Part shown: one piece after another, positions 19,214 through 26,574 of the stretch
Layout: each line of letters starts with the position of its first letter
Position numbering within the stretch: the stretch's first letter is position 1
IMG/VR virus record: IMGVR_UViG_3300030329_004786
Span: 1 to 26,574 of that record
From: a virus
Direction: 5' to 3' (one strand)
Length of the DNA stretch: 26,574 nt
The notes under the pieces: generated by a model
Database searches by the model: none
Told to the model about the DNA's origin: nothing
What the model saw: only the letters and a program-made list of their open reading frames with translations
Translations under genes and position numbers: made by a program

Positions 19214-21288
19214 CTCCTGACGACGAAGACCCAGGACTAATTCCTGATACGTTGGGTAGTATTGTTCAGAATCTTTTTAGAGATGCTGCTGACTACCGAA
19301 GCGACGTTGAGGATATTTGGAGAAATGCGTGGAATGCCTATCGAGGCGAGTTCCCCGATGTTTCGTCTGGTGCTGTCGAGTTAGCAAAAAAGAGGGGCAT
19401 CTATGTAAATCTGACACGTAGAAAATGTCAGGAAGCCCGAGTCAAGCTGGTGAACTCCATTATGGAGAATGGGAAAATCCCTTTCAGTATTACACCAAGT
19501 AGACGACCACGTTTCATTTCTCCCGATATTGCTCAAATGCCTGACCCAATCCAAGAGGTCGACCGCAGGGCATACAACATGGAGCAAACCATCAGGGATT
19601 ATCTCGATAAAAGCGATTACCAATCTACCTTGGTAAAGGTGATCAATGAGATGACGATTTATGGGACGGGCTGCGCTAAATCCATCGTCTTAAAGCAGAT
19701 CGACTATCCGGTTTACAAAACAGTTAATGCTGACCCGTTACTCCGACAAATTGAAGAAATTGCTGAGTCAGAACTCGTCCCGCATGTGGAATGGGTTTCT
19801 ATTTGGGATGTTTTCCCTAGTCCTGGTGCTTTCTCTAAGTTGGACATGGATTACGTGGTACAAAGAAGCTATTTCTCAGCACAGGAACTCCGACAACTCG
19901 CCCAAAGAAGTGCAGGCCGAATAGACCAAAGCTTGATTGAGCAATGTATTGAATTAGGCGAAGGGCTTATTTCAGGGTCATCCAATAGTGACTCACCTGC
20001 CAGAGACATTAACTCCGCATATCATTCGAAAAAATACGAAGTCCTTGAGCTTTGGCATCGAGGTCTAGGTCGTGAGGACTTATCCCAGTTTATGGATCTG
20101 CCCGAAGGAGCACCAGCACACATACCTGTGTGTATTACTGTTCTTGGGAATAAAGTGATTCAGGCCATGGTTAACCCTTTTGAGGGTAGACTTCCTTTTG
20201 ACTTTTCTTACTGGCAACAAGCTGAGGATTCAGTCTGGGGTACAGGTATATATGAAGCGATTCGTGACGACCAAAGCATGATGAACTTCATATATGGAAT
20301 GTATGTCGAGGGCAAAACGATGGCGTGTCAGCCTATGGTCGCAATTAACCCAAATGCCTTTGATGCGTCTCAAGACGATTTCACTGAAGTCCACCCAGGA
20401 AAGTTATGGCGGGTTAAATCAGGTGAAAATGTAAATGACGTTTTTAAGCCTGTTGTTGTACCAGACGTAACAAACGGGTTGGCAGATTTGATTAAGATTA
20501 TAGAACGCAATACTGACCTTTCTTCAGGTCAAGTCCCGATAGGGATGGGGTCTGGATCTTCTTACCAAACCAAAACAGCAACTGGGATGACGATTCTTGA
20601 TCAAAACTCTCAGAGACTCACCCTTTCTGTGGTTAGATCGCTGAATGAGTTAATCACCAAGAACATCACAGCAATCTACCACTGGTTGATGGCAGATTCC
20701 CAAGACCCCTCTCTAAAAGGTGACTACGAGTGTAAAGCGAACAGTTACAAAATGTTCATGTCTCGGGAGATCAACAACCAGCAGATATTAGAGTTTCTTG
20801 GGGTTGTAGGTCAAAACCCAGAGATGCGTGAATATGTGAATTTTTCAAAGCTTGTTCACCCATTAAAGATGGGGCTTGGGCTAGATGTCGATGGTTTGAT
20901 AAGAACTGACGAGGAACTAGCGCAGATGCGTCAGATGGGTCAACAGCAGGCAGCCCAGCAAATGCAAATGGAAGCTGCGATAGAAGTCGATAAAGAAAAC
21001 GCGAAAGCTCTGACTGATGAGAAGAAGAGCTTATCTGAAGATATTAGGAAGGCTATTACGCAAGAGCGGATAGCTAAAATTAAAGAGGGAATTGTCCCTG
21101 AAACCGATATTGCTGATGAAATGGCTGAAACCAGCGTCCTTCTCCAAGAGCAAATCCAAGGAGCCTTTGGAAACCCCGAAGATCCCTACGGAGGAGCCAG
21201 TGAAGGGCAACCTGGAGTTTCTCCTGAGCTTGAGGGAGGACAGCAGATACCGCCAGCTAACGACGTTAATCAAGCGACGGCTGCGTGA
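19180..21288 (+). CDS. Portal protein, P22-like
   Basis: 702 residues, the size of P22-type portals. Features seen: an acidic N-terminus, RRKCQEARVKLVNSIME and the WDVFPSPGA segment (about residue 210) characteristic of this family, YWQQAEDSVWGTGIYEAIRD in the stem/clip region, and a long C-terminal Gln/Ala-rich coiled coil (about 595-680) matching the P22 barrel. It forms the dodecameric DNA entry pore and docks the terminase. No Shine-Dalgarno; translation is probably coupled to an upstream short ORF. Confidence 0.88.
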   Translation: MAEDYQTQFQLTPDDEDPGLIPDTLGSIVQNLFRDAADYRSDVEDIWRNAWNAYRGEFPDVSSGAVELAKKRGIYVNLTRRKCQEARVKLVNSIMENGKIPFSITPSRRPRFISPDIAQMPDPIQEVDRRAYNMEQTIRDYLDKSDYQSTLVKVINEMTIYGTGCAKSIVLKQIDYPVYKTVNADPLLRQIEEIAESELVPHVEWVSIWDVFPSPGAFSKLDMDYVVQRSYFSAQELRQLAQRSAGRIDQSLIEQCIELGEGLISGSSNSDSPARDINSAYHSKKYEVLELWHRGLGREDLSQFMDLPEGAPAHIPVCITVLGNKVIQAMVNPFEGRLPFDFSYWQQAEDSVWGTGIYEAIRDDQSMMNFIYGMYVEGKTMACQPMVAINPNAFDASQDDFTEVHPGKLWRVKSGENVNDVFKPVVVPDVTNGLADLIKIIERNTDLSSGQVPIGMGSGSSYQTKTATGMTILDQNSQRLTLSVVRSLNELITKNITAIYHWLMADSQDPSLKGDYECKANSYKMFMSREINNQQILEFLGVVGQNPEMREYVNFSKLVHPLKMGLGLDVDGLIRTDEELAQMRQMGQQQAAQQMQMEAAIEVDKENAKALTDEKKSLSEDIRKAITQERIAKIKEGIVPETDIADEMAETSVLLQEQIQGAFGNPEDPYGGASEGQPGVSPELEGGQQIPPANDVNQATAA

Positions 21289-21439
21289 CAAAGAGGGAAA
21301 ACTCGCTGAGAAAACCCTCGCCACAACGCAGAACATCGCTCGATTTAATACTCTCATAGGAGAGATTCGAGAACTCAGGCAGTTGCTTGACCTCGAAGAT
21401 TTCTTGAGAGAATCATTAACCTTTCATTCTGATCTTTGA
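21200..21439 (+). CDS. Small helical protein overlapping the portal gene
   Basis: 79 residues if GTG 21200 is used, chosen because GGAGGA lies 4 bases upstream; a TTG at 21230 is an alternative. LREDSRYRQLTTLIKRRL and IGEIRELRQLLDL give two amphipathic helices, a pattern I associate with small proteins encoded after P22-like portals. The 5' 89 bases overlap the portal gene in another frame. Role unknown; a head-assembly accessory is a guess. Confidence 0.6.
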   Translation: MKGNLEFLLSLREDSRYRQLTTLIKRRLRDKEGKLAEKTLATTQNIARFNTLIGEIRELRQLLDLEDFLRESLTFHSDL

Positions 21440-21440
21440 T

Positions 21441-22205
21441 ATGGAAGAGATTTTGGCAGAAACCAACGAAGAGCAGCCTCAAGAAGCACCTGCTCAAGTA
21501 GATGTAGACTGGCAAAAGAGATACAACGACCTTCGACCTCAATATGACCGCACAGTTACTGATATGCGGAAAGCTGAGCAGGAGGCAACCGAGCAGAGAT
21601 TGCGGAACCTGGAACTTCAGCAGGAGCTTCAGCAAAGACCCACGCAAGCTCAAGAAGTGGAAAAATCTTTAACCGAGGACGATTTCTATACAGATAAAGT
21701 CCGACAGGCGATAAGTGATTTCCCAGAAATAGCTGACGCTACAAAAGCAATGATCGCTTTTGAGACTCAGAAGTTACAGCGAGGTAGAGACTCTGAACGA
21801 GTAGAACTGACAAATCAGATCCAAGCTCTTGAAGCGAGGAATGAATCCCTTGAACGAAGGGTAGAGTCAACTCAGGCAAATTCAGCTCTAAGTTCGCGTC
21901 TAGGCTCGAATGTATGGCCTGCATTAGCTGACCATGAAGCATTTGTGACATGGGTAAACCAAGATCGAATGCGTGTTTGGCAAATGAGAAATGGCGAATT
22001 AAACCACAAGGTTGATTGTGTCAACGCATTTCTGGCAACCCCAGAAGGACAGCAGTTTACTGGAAACTATGTCCCGCAACAGGAGGTCAGAAGACAGGAT
22101 GTCCAGGGCATTATGGGAGGCCAGCCCCCAGTAGCCCCACAAGGACAAAGTAATTTATCAGGGCAGGCACTTTGGGATGCTATCCCAGAATATAAAGTAG
22201 AATAG
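21441..22205 (+). CDS. Scaffold-like protein
   Basis: 254 residues, acidic, with Glu/Gln-rich N-terminus and coiled coil at about 35-75 and 108-145 (KLQRGRDSERVELTNQIQAL). Its place between portal and major capsid protein, composition and helix-turn-rich C-terminus fit a scaffolding protein that guides prohead assembly. No protease is seen nearby. Sequence similarity among scaffolds is low, so the call rests on context. Confidence 0.72.
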   Translation: MEEILAETNEEQPQEAPAQVDVDWQKRYNDLRPQYDRTVTDMRKAEQEATEQRLRNLELQQELQQRPTQAQEVEKSLTEDDFYTDKVRQAISDFPEIADATKAMIAFETQKLQRGRDSERVELTNQIQALEARNESLERRVESTQANSALSSRLGSNVWPALADHEAFVTWVNQDRMRVWQMRNGELNHKVDCVNAFLATPEGQQFTGNYVPQQEVRRQDVQGIMGGQPPVAPQGQSNLSGQALWDAIPEYKVE

Positions 22206-22206
22206 T

Positions 22207-22227
22207 CTTCATCCTCATTGGGTGAAG
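22207..22227 (+). other. 8-bp hairpin between scaffold and capsid genes
   Basis: CTTCATCC pairs with GGGTGAAG (one G-U), loop TCATT; four T follow a few bases on. It may be a weak attenuator or an RNA-stability element at the 5' end of the capsid message. The gap also holds TTTTAACCATC, a poor match to the operator core. Confidence 0.5.
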
Positions 22228-22261
22228 ATACAATTTTAACCATCTACCTAATGAGGTATTT

Positions 22262-23689
22262 ATGGTAATGAGTGCGTATAACAACGAAGTTACGACTCAC
22301 AGTCGAGGTGGAACGGGGCAATTAACTGCTGCTGCCACTATGAAATATGGGTCTCTTTCAGAGGCCGACGGATTTACTATCCAAAAAAAGTTCTTAGCCA
22401 TCGCAAAGCGAAACATGGTGTTCGCAAGATTCGCTCAAAAAGAGACAAAGTCCCAGAACGACGGATTGGAAGTGCGGTGGCGCAGATACGAGAAGTTCAC
22501 CCTTCCGTTAGTCCCTCTCGCAGAAGGCTTAAAGCCACCAGCGGATTCTTTGACGCAGACTACTATTAAATGCAAATTGCATCAGTATGGTAGTTATGTA
22601 AATACCACAGACGTACTTGTGGCTGCTGCAACTGACCCTGTAATCAATCAAATCGTCGAGCGCCAGAGTATCCAGGCTGCGGAATTGATGGATTACCTCA
22701 GTTACCTGCATTTCCGCACAGGAACTCAGGCTGCTTATGCGGGATTCTCAACAGGTACTACCGCAAATGACGGTACTGCTGCTGCTGCTCGATATGAGGT
22801 CAATCGAACTATTGGTAATACAATGGGACGAAGATCAACTGTGGGTAGTGGAACAGATGAAGGAACTGCTACTTCGACAGAGCTTTTGGATATTGCTATC
22901 CGAACTCTCGAGAATAACGAAGCAACCAAGATTGCTAAAATCGTAAAGCCTTCGGCAAGTTACGATACCAGTGCAATTCCTGATTCATATTTTGCTGTAT
23001 GTCACCCCGACCTTCGGCAGGATATTGAAGACCTTCCTGGCTTTGTCCCTTACCAGAAGTACGCTAATGGCGGGATGCAAAGCATGAATGGTGAGCTTGG
23101 TGCAGTTGGGTTGATCCGCTTCATCATGACCACTCAGGCTTCTCCTTTTGGATTTGATCCAGATGGAACTGAGCGTAAAAGCACAGACATCAGCATTACT
23201 CAGGGAGCTGATTATGTCGCTGGTTTTGAGAATGATGATTCTCCGACTCGCCCAGCAGCCTCCAGTGCTTTACCGGCTTATAGTGATGTCGCAATGGATG
23301 TTGCGAACAAGCCATATGGTGAAACCGGAAATGCCGTTTTCGGCACTTCTGGAACTGTGGCAGGTGAATTAGGAGCAGACATGGCTGCTAACGCTGGATC
23401 TGGTGCTAGAAATGCCGGTCATACTCTAATTACACACCGCCCAGGTGGGTCTGGCTCAAATTATTACGCGAAGGTTTATCCCGTAATCATTTTTGCATCC
23501 GACTGTGTGGGTTGTGTATCCCTAAGCGGGTTTGACTCTGTCATTCCTAAGGTGGTAATGCCACAGCCTGCGGTTACAGACCCCCTTGGGCAGTCTGGAA
23601 GTGTTGGCTGGAAGTCCTGGTATGCTTGCAAAATCTTGCAGGAAAACTGGATTTACAGGCTAGAGGTTGGCTGTTCGTCACTCGGCTAA
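22262..23689 (+). CDS. Major capsid protein, N4-gp56 family
   Basis: 475 residues with GAGGT 4 bases before ATG 22262. Residues 83-136 carry the family signature: VPLAEGLKPPADSLTQTTI, then an LHQYGSYVNTTDVLV-type strand and AAATDPVINQIVERQSIQAA. N4-gp56 proteins have the HK97 fold and form the icosahedral shell. The region about 300-400 is Gly/Ala/Thr-rich and may be a surface insertion. The 3' end overlaps the next gene by 23 bases. Confidence 0.9.
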   Translation: MVMSAYNNEVTTHSRGGTGQLTAAATMKYGSLSEADGFTIQKKFLAIAKRNMVFARFAQKETKSQNDGLEVRWRRYEKFTLPLVPLAEGLKPPADSLTQTTIKCKLHQYGSYVNTTDVLVAAATDPVINQIVERQSIQAAELMDYLSYLHFRTGTQAAYAGFSTGTTANDGTAAAARYEVNRTIGNTMGRRSTVGSGTDEGTATSTELLDIAIRTLENNEATKIAKIVKPSASYDTSAIPDSYFAVCHPDLRQDIEDLPGFVPYQKYANGGMQSMNGELGAVGLIRFIMTTQASPFGFDPDGTERKSTDISITQGADYVAGFENDDSPTRPAASSALPAYSDVAMDVANKPYGETGNAVFGTSGTVAGELGADMAANAGSGARNAGHTLITHRPGGSGSNYYAKVYPVIIFASDCVGCVSLSGFDSVIPKVVMPQPAVTDPLGQSGSVGWKSWYACKILQENWIYRLEVGCSSLG

Positions 23690-24119
23690 CAAATTTGAGG
23701 GATGGGAACCACAAGTTCCTGTCCCTACTTTTATTAGGGAATCAAAGGTTTCTGTTTTAACATCAGAAGCCCTTTCCGATCCCGACACAGGGATGCTCTG
23801 TTCTTCTATGTCGATGAAGATCAGGTTGCATCAGGATTTTGTCCCAGAAAAGGTAAATGTAATCATTGCAGAGCCTTTTGAAGGGATAGATTTAAAAATA
23901 GCAATAGGGAGACTTGCTGGGAGGCATGGTGACGAGACATTTTACCTTGATTGGACAGATGCCAATGAGGTGGAGTTGTTTCATCAAAACCCCGCAAAAA
24001 CCTTCCTTGAGCCTGGGGGTAACGGAGATGTTGTTTTGAATCTTCGTGTTGTTGGGGAATCCCCACCAGCCTCGGGTTTAATTTATTACTTTATAAAAAG
24101 CAGGAAAAAATGGCAGTAG
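23667..24119 (+). CDS. Hypothetical virion-region protein
   Basis: 150 residues if TTG 23667 is used; there is no ATG in frame before about codon 43, and the intervening sequence looks genuinely coding, so a rare start is likely. GAGG lies only 1-2 bases before, so the start is uncertain. Beta-rich, with EPFEGIDLKIAIGRLAGRHG. Position right after the capsid suggests a head-completion or decoration role; not shown. Confidence 0.6.
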   Translation: MAVRHSANKFEGWEPQVPVPTFIRESKVSVLTSEALSDPDTGMLCSSMSMKIRLHQDFVPEKVNVIIAEPFEGIDLKIAIGRLAGRHGDETFYLDWTDANEVELFHQNPAKTFLEPGGNGDVVLNLRVVGESPPASGLIYYFIKSRKKWQ

Positions 24120-24571
24120 CAGGTGGATTAATATCTTCAGGTACTCACGGGGACGTTATCCGTGGAGATCATGTACAAACTGGTGGCAAGCTAAATACTT
24201 TTAAACGTGCAGGTACAGAGCCGGCAATGGTACTGGGAAGAGGCCAAGCTCCACCCGAAGGATGGGCAGTTATTGTGCTTGGTTTTGGAGACGATCAATC
24301 CGAAATGGGGCCATTAACTGTTTCTTTTAGGGATTGGACTATATCTATTCCGAGAAACGTCAGAGTCGCTGTCCCAAGAGGACATTTCAGCAACCTTTTA
24401 GGCTCAACTGAGACACGATACTTCCAGCCTCATGATGGCGCTCAACTGGTTGGGTACGATGTACATCGATACCCCATGCAAATCTTGCAGTGGCCTAAGG
24501 GATTTGGCAGACGAGTGAATGAGGAACAGGAAAAATCTAAAGCAAGGTATGATAAAATTGAGGTAGAATAA
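24110..24571 (+). CDS. Hypothetical virion-region protein
   Basis: 153 residues, GGAAAAA before ATG 24110, overlapping the preceding gene by 10 bases and the adaptor by 1. Gly-rich beta-type N-terminus (MAVAGGLISSGTHGDVIRGD) and a Lys/Glu-rich helical end. Place between capsid and adaptor genes suggests a head-tail joining or structural protein. No family recognised. Confidence 0.62.
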   Translation: MAVAGGLISSGTHGDVIRGDHVQTGGKLNTFKRAGTEPAMVLGRGQAPPEGWAVIVLGFGDDQSEMGPLTVSFRDWTISIPRNVRVAVPRGHFSNLLGSTETRYFQPHDGAQLVGYDVHRYPMQILQWPKGFGRRVNEEQEKSKARYDKIEVE

Positions 24572-25716
24572 TGCCCATTGACGTTGTCGAAGCAAGAAAC
24601 AGGGTAAAAGGGTTTCTTCAGGACAACACCTATACGCGTTGGACTAAGCATGAATTAAACATGTACCTTCAGCAGGCTGCTGAGGAGTTTGTTCGTCGTG
24701 TAGGGTTTCCTATAGTTTCTGTAGCAAGAACAACGTCTGCGTATTCAAGTCTGGTCTTTGCAGATACTCAAGGATATACCGCAGGTGAAACCATAACGGG
24801 GGCGACGACAGGAACTACCGCAACTGTTTACGATTCCCCTGATACCCTCCAAATCCGTTATTCTTCTGCTTCTGGAGTTGGCTTTGAAAAAGGCGAACAA
24901 ATAACAGGAGCATCCAGTGGATATTCTGCTTTAAATGTATCTCATCTACCAAACTATGAGTTGGATTTGCCTGAAACTATAGGGCAGGTCACTCATGTTG
25001 AAGCAGATGGGAGAGAAGTCCCAATACTTACAGAATCAGAAATGCGGTATATGGCTGCATCAGGAGGGCTTTGGGATGTTGCAGACACGAATCTTACGAC
25101 CACAAGGATTTTTGGGACAACGAGTTCTTTAGCACCTAAATGGAGAGAAACCACAGGGAGTTTAAGAGCTGTTGTTCTTACCTCTTCTACTTCTGACAAG
25201 TTCAGACTCTACCCTGCACCTTCTGGATCACAGCAATTAGTGATATATGGGGTTTACAGACCGCTTCACGCATCCGACATAATTCCTTATCAATTCGTCA
25301 CTACAGGCGTGACAACGAAATCTTTAGAATATCCTGAGTACCAATACTCACCAGGGTCTACTACTCAATTTATTTCAGATGATGAGGGGCTTAGCTATCT
25401 TTTAAGTGAAGATTCAAGCAATCTCACATTATACAGTGGGACTACTGCTTCAACTGTATACCCATTGAGAAGAGGTGCTGACTTTAGGACTGAATATAAT
25501 ATTGATCGTACATACATGGATGTACTGGTTTATGGTGCATTGGAGAAAGCTTACTTAAAAGAACACGATCTTAGAAATGTAGAGAAAGCAGATTATTTTA
25601 GGGTCAGAAAAGAAGGCATGACTCAGGAAGCATTAAGAAATGAGGCCTTAAATTCAGCCTCAATTTCTGGTGGGGTTAATTATAATCGTCTAAAAGTTAG
25701 ACTGAAAGCGAAGTAA
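24571..25716 (+). CDS. Head-tail adaptor protein (podovirus SU10/P22-gp4-like) with inserted domain
   Basis: 381 residues. The N-terminus VVEARNRVKGFLQDNTYTRW and ELNMYLQQAAEEFVRRVGFP resembles phage adaptor proteins that bind the portal ring, and the C-terminal part (YGVYRP, helices to KAYLKEHDLRNVEKADYFRV) fits the same fold. Residues about 64-130 look inserted and hold two copies of a GxTxGExITGAxxG-type repeat (GYTAGETITGATTGTTATV and GFEKGEQITGASSGYSAL). A further Thr/Ser-rich stretch lies at about 260-300. The domain call is moderate. Confidence 0.68.
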   Translation: MPIDVVEARNRVKGFLQDNTYTRWTKHELNMYLQQAAEEFVRRVGFPIVSVARTTSAYSSLVFADTQGYTAGETITGATTGTTATVYDSPDTLQIRYSSASGVGFEKGEQITGASSGYSALNVSHLPNYELDLPETIGQVTHVEADGREVPILTESEMRYMAASGGLWDVADTNLTTTRIFGTTSSLAPKWRETTGSLRAVVLTSSTSDKFRLYPAPSGSQQLVIYGVYRPLHASDIIPYQFVTTGVTTKSLEYPEYQYSPGSTTQFISDDEGLSYLLSEDSSNLTLYSGTTASTVYPLRRGADFRTEYNIDRTYMDVLVYGALEKAYLKEHDLRNVEKADYFRVRKEGMTQEALRNEALNSASISGGVNYNRLKVRLKAK

Positions 25717-26039
25717 TGGCAGTAGCACTTAAAATACGAAGAGGGACAACTACCGAGCATTCCTCGTTTGTAGGTGAAGAGGGTGAAATTACAATTGAAA
25801 TACCCGTAGATGGGAGTGGTAATAAAATTTACGGTAACACCTCAAATCCCTGGACACTTAAGGTGCATGACGGGCAAACTTCTGGTGGGCATCCGTTGAT
25901 TGCGGGTAGTTCGCCATCTTTCAGTAACCCTACTATCAATCTTACCTCAGAATCATCTGGAGGAACTATCGATCTCCAACAAGATTACAGAACACGAGCC
26001 ATAAAAATGGCTATCGGGATAGGATCTGGGGATTTTTAA
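25716..26039 (+). CDS. Mtd N-terminal-like tail fibre module
   Basis: 107 residues. LKIRRGTTTEHSSFVGEEGE near the start and LKVHDGQTSGGHPL at about 48-61 match the small domain found at the N-terminus of major tropism determinant and many tail-fibre proteins, normally followed by a longer fibre. Here it stands alone with a 40-residue C-terminal tail. Start shares TAATG with the adaptor stop. Probably a tail or fibre attachment part. Confidence 0.72.
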   Translation: MAVALKIRRGTTTEHSSFVGEEGEITIEIPVDGSGNKIYGNTSNPWTLKVHDGQTSGGHPLIAGSSPSFSNPTINLTSESSGGTIDLQQDYRTRAIKMAIGIGSGDF

Positions 26040-26042
26040 TGA

Positions 26043-26062
26043 ATAATTAACCATTGTTGACA
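26043..26062. promoter_or_regulatory. Dispersed operator-like element, copy 9
   Basis: Core AATTAACCATT at 26045-26055 followed by GTTGACAT; the right half site ends 1 base before ATG 26064. It separates the Mtd-like gene from the next and is the only copy found within the structural cluster after terL. Confidence 0.65.
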
Positions 26063-26063
26063 T

Positions 26064-26423
26064 ATGGCTGAATTACTAAATAGGCATTACGCAAACGGGG
26101 TTGGAACTACTGGGTCTACAGTCTTCACAGCTCCTGCACACTCATCCTCAGGAACAATCAACCGATCTGTTGTGTGCAGTATGGTTGTCTGCAACACACA
26201 TACTGCTGATGTCACTGTTGATGCAGTGGTAACACCTGCTGGGACAACTACAGAAATAAGCATTTTAAAAAATGTGATCATTAAAGCAGGGAACTCTTTA
26301 GAAGGAATTCAGTCGAGGCTGTTTCTGCAACATAACGGCACAAATGCAGACACCCTTAAAGTTATTTGCAACACAGGGTCTCATGTAGATGTCTTGGTGA
26401 GCACTTTAGAAGGAGTAAACTAA
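26064..26423 (+). CDS. Small beta-rich virion-type protein
   Basis: 119 residues (MAELLNRHYANGVGTTGSTV...). Beta-strand pattern with VVCSMVVCNTHTADVTVDAV and ILKNVIIKAGNSLEG, as in small phage proteins next to fibre genes. There is no Shine-Dalgarno; the operator-like element occupies the position where one would be, so translation may be leaderless or controlled. Its TAA overlaps the next start. Confidence 0.65.
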   Translation: MAELLNRHYANGVGTTGSTVFTAPAHSSSGTINRSVVCSMVVCNTHTADVTVDAVVTPAGTTTEISILKNVIIKAGNSLEGIQSRLFLQHNGTNADTLKVICNTGSHVDVLVSTLEGVN

Positions 26424-26574
26424 TGCCACGCTGGTTAGGTAGCCAAAGCATAAAAAATCTTTCCCAAGAAGCTGCGGATTCCCAAAGTGCTGCTTCGACT
26501 TCAGAATCGAATGCTGCGTTATCTGCTCAATCAGCATCAGATTCAGCCGGTTTAGCTTTAGGTTATAAAAACGC
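26423..26574 (+). CDS. Tail fibre protein, N-terminus only
   Basis: 50 codons before the window ends; AGGAG lies 7 bases before ATG 26423. After MPRWLGSQSIKNLSQEAADS comes a Ser/Ala-rich repeat (SAASTSESNAALSAQSASDS) of the kind that forms triple-helical stalks in phage tail fibres. The receptor-binding part is outside the window. Confidence 0.72.
   Translation, partial: MPRWLGSQSIKNLSQEAADSQSAASTSESNAALSAQSASDSAGLALGYKN

Noticed and set aside
26056-26080. TTGACA at 26057 as the -35 of a promoter for the 119-residue gene
   Set aside because: The start codon follows one base after it, so such a promoter would begin transcription inside the gene; the sequence fits the operator half site better.
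1-26574. CRISPR arrays, insertion sequences, rRNA or further tRNA genes
   Set aside because: No regularly spaced direct repeats of CRISPR length, no transposase motifs with terminal repeats and no other cloverleaf-like sequence were seen on reading both strands.

Overview
The window reads as part of the genome of a temperate tailed bacteriophage, most likely podovirus-like. It has an N4-gp56-type major capsid protein, a P22-type 700-residue portal, a two-part terminase, a tyrosine integrase and an apparent uncut attP. The attP lies inside the sequence next to the integrase, so this looks like the free or circular phage form, not an integrated prophage. Most of the window is roughly 40-45% GC. 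The host cannot be named; the only clue is a 52-base match to the 5' part of a bacterial tRNA-Leu(CAA).

Left arm (1-11708, all read leftward): a dense block of about two dozen mostly small genes, usually overlapping by ATGA or GTGA. Recognisable members are a YqaJ-type recombination nuclease cut by the left edge, a C-terminal HTH protein, an excisionase-like HTH protein, a MoxR-like AAA+ ATPase, and a DUF2201-type protein with an HEINH motif and a VWA domain. A 327-residue unknown protein follows the ATPase directly. This is the phage's early or accessory region. Several genes are preceded by chains of small RNA hairpins and a shared ribosome-binding block (ATGGAGT, a few bases, then ATG). 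At the right end of this arm lies a gene of about 60% GC with its own strong terminator.

Centre (11709-15939): a gene-free, C/G-run-rich control region, then five rightward genes (two small proteins, DUF6378, a DUF3223 protein with an HNH-like motif, small terminase). Next come the tRNA-Leu-like attP core with flanking 10-bp repeats, the leftward integrase, and a short ORF resembling the C-terminus of a second tyrosine recombinase. A 300-bp control region with short repeats and palindromes follows.

Right arm (15940-26574, all rightward): a DUF1064 nuclease, large terminase, a run of very small genes, portal, a small coupled protein, scaffold, major capsid protein, two unknown virion-type proteins, an adaptor, an Mtd-N-like fibre module, a small beta-rich protein and the start of a tail fibre. 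This is the packaging, head and tail module in the usual order.

The strongest unannotated signal is a dispersed intergenic element with core AATTAACCATT (or its complement AATGGTTAATT), flanked by TGTnnACA half sites. Nine copies occur across both arms, each between genes and each upstream of a gene start. It looks like a genome-wide operator set for one phage regulator, comparable in logic to stoperators. No repressor gene is identified with confidence in the window.
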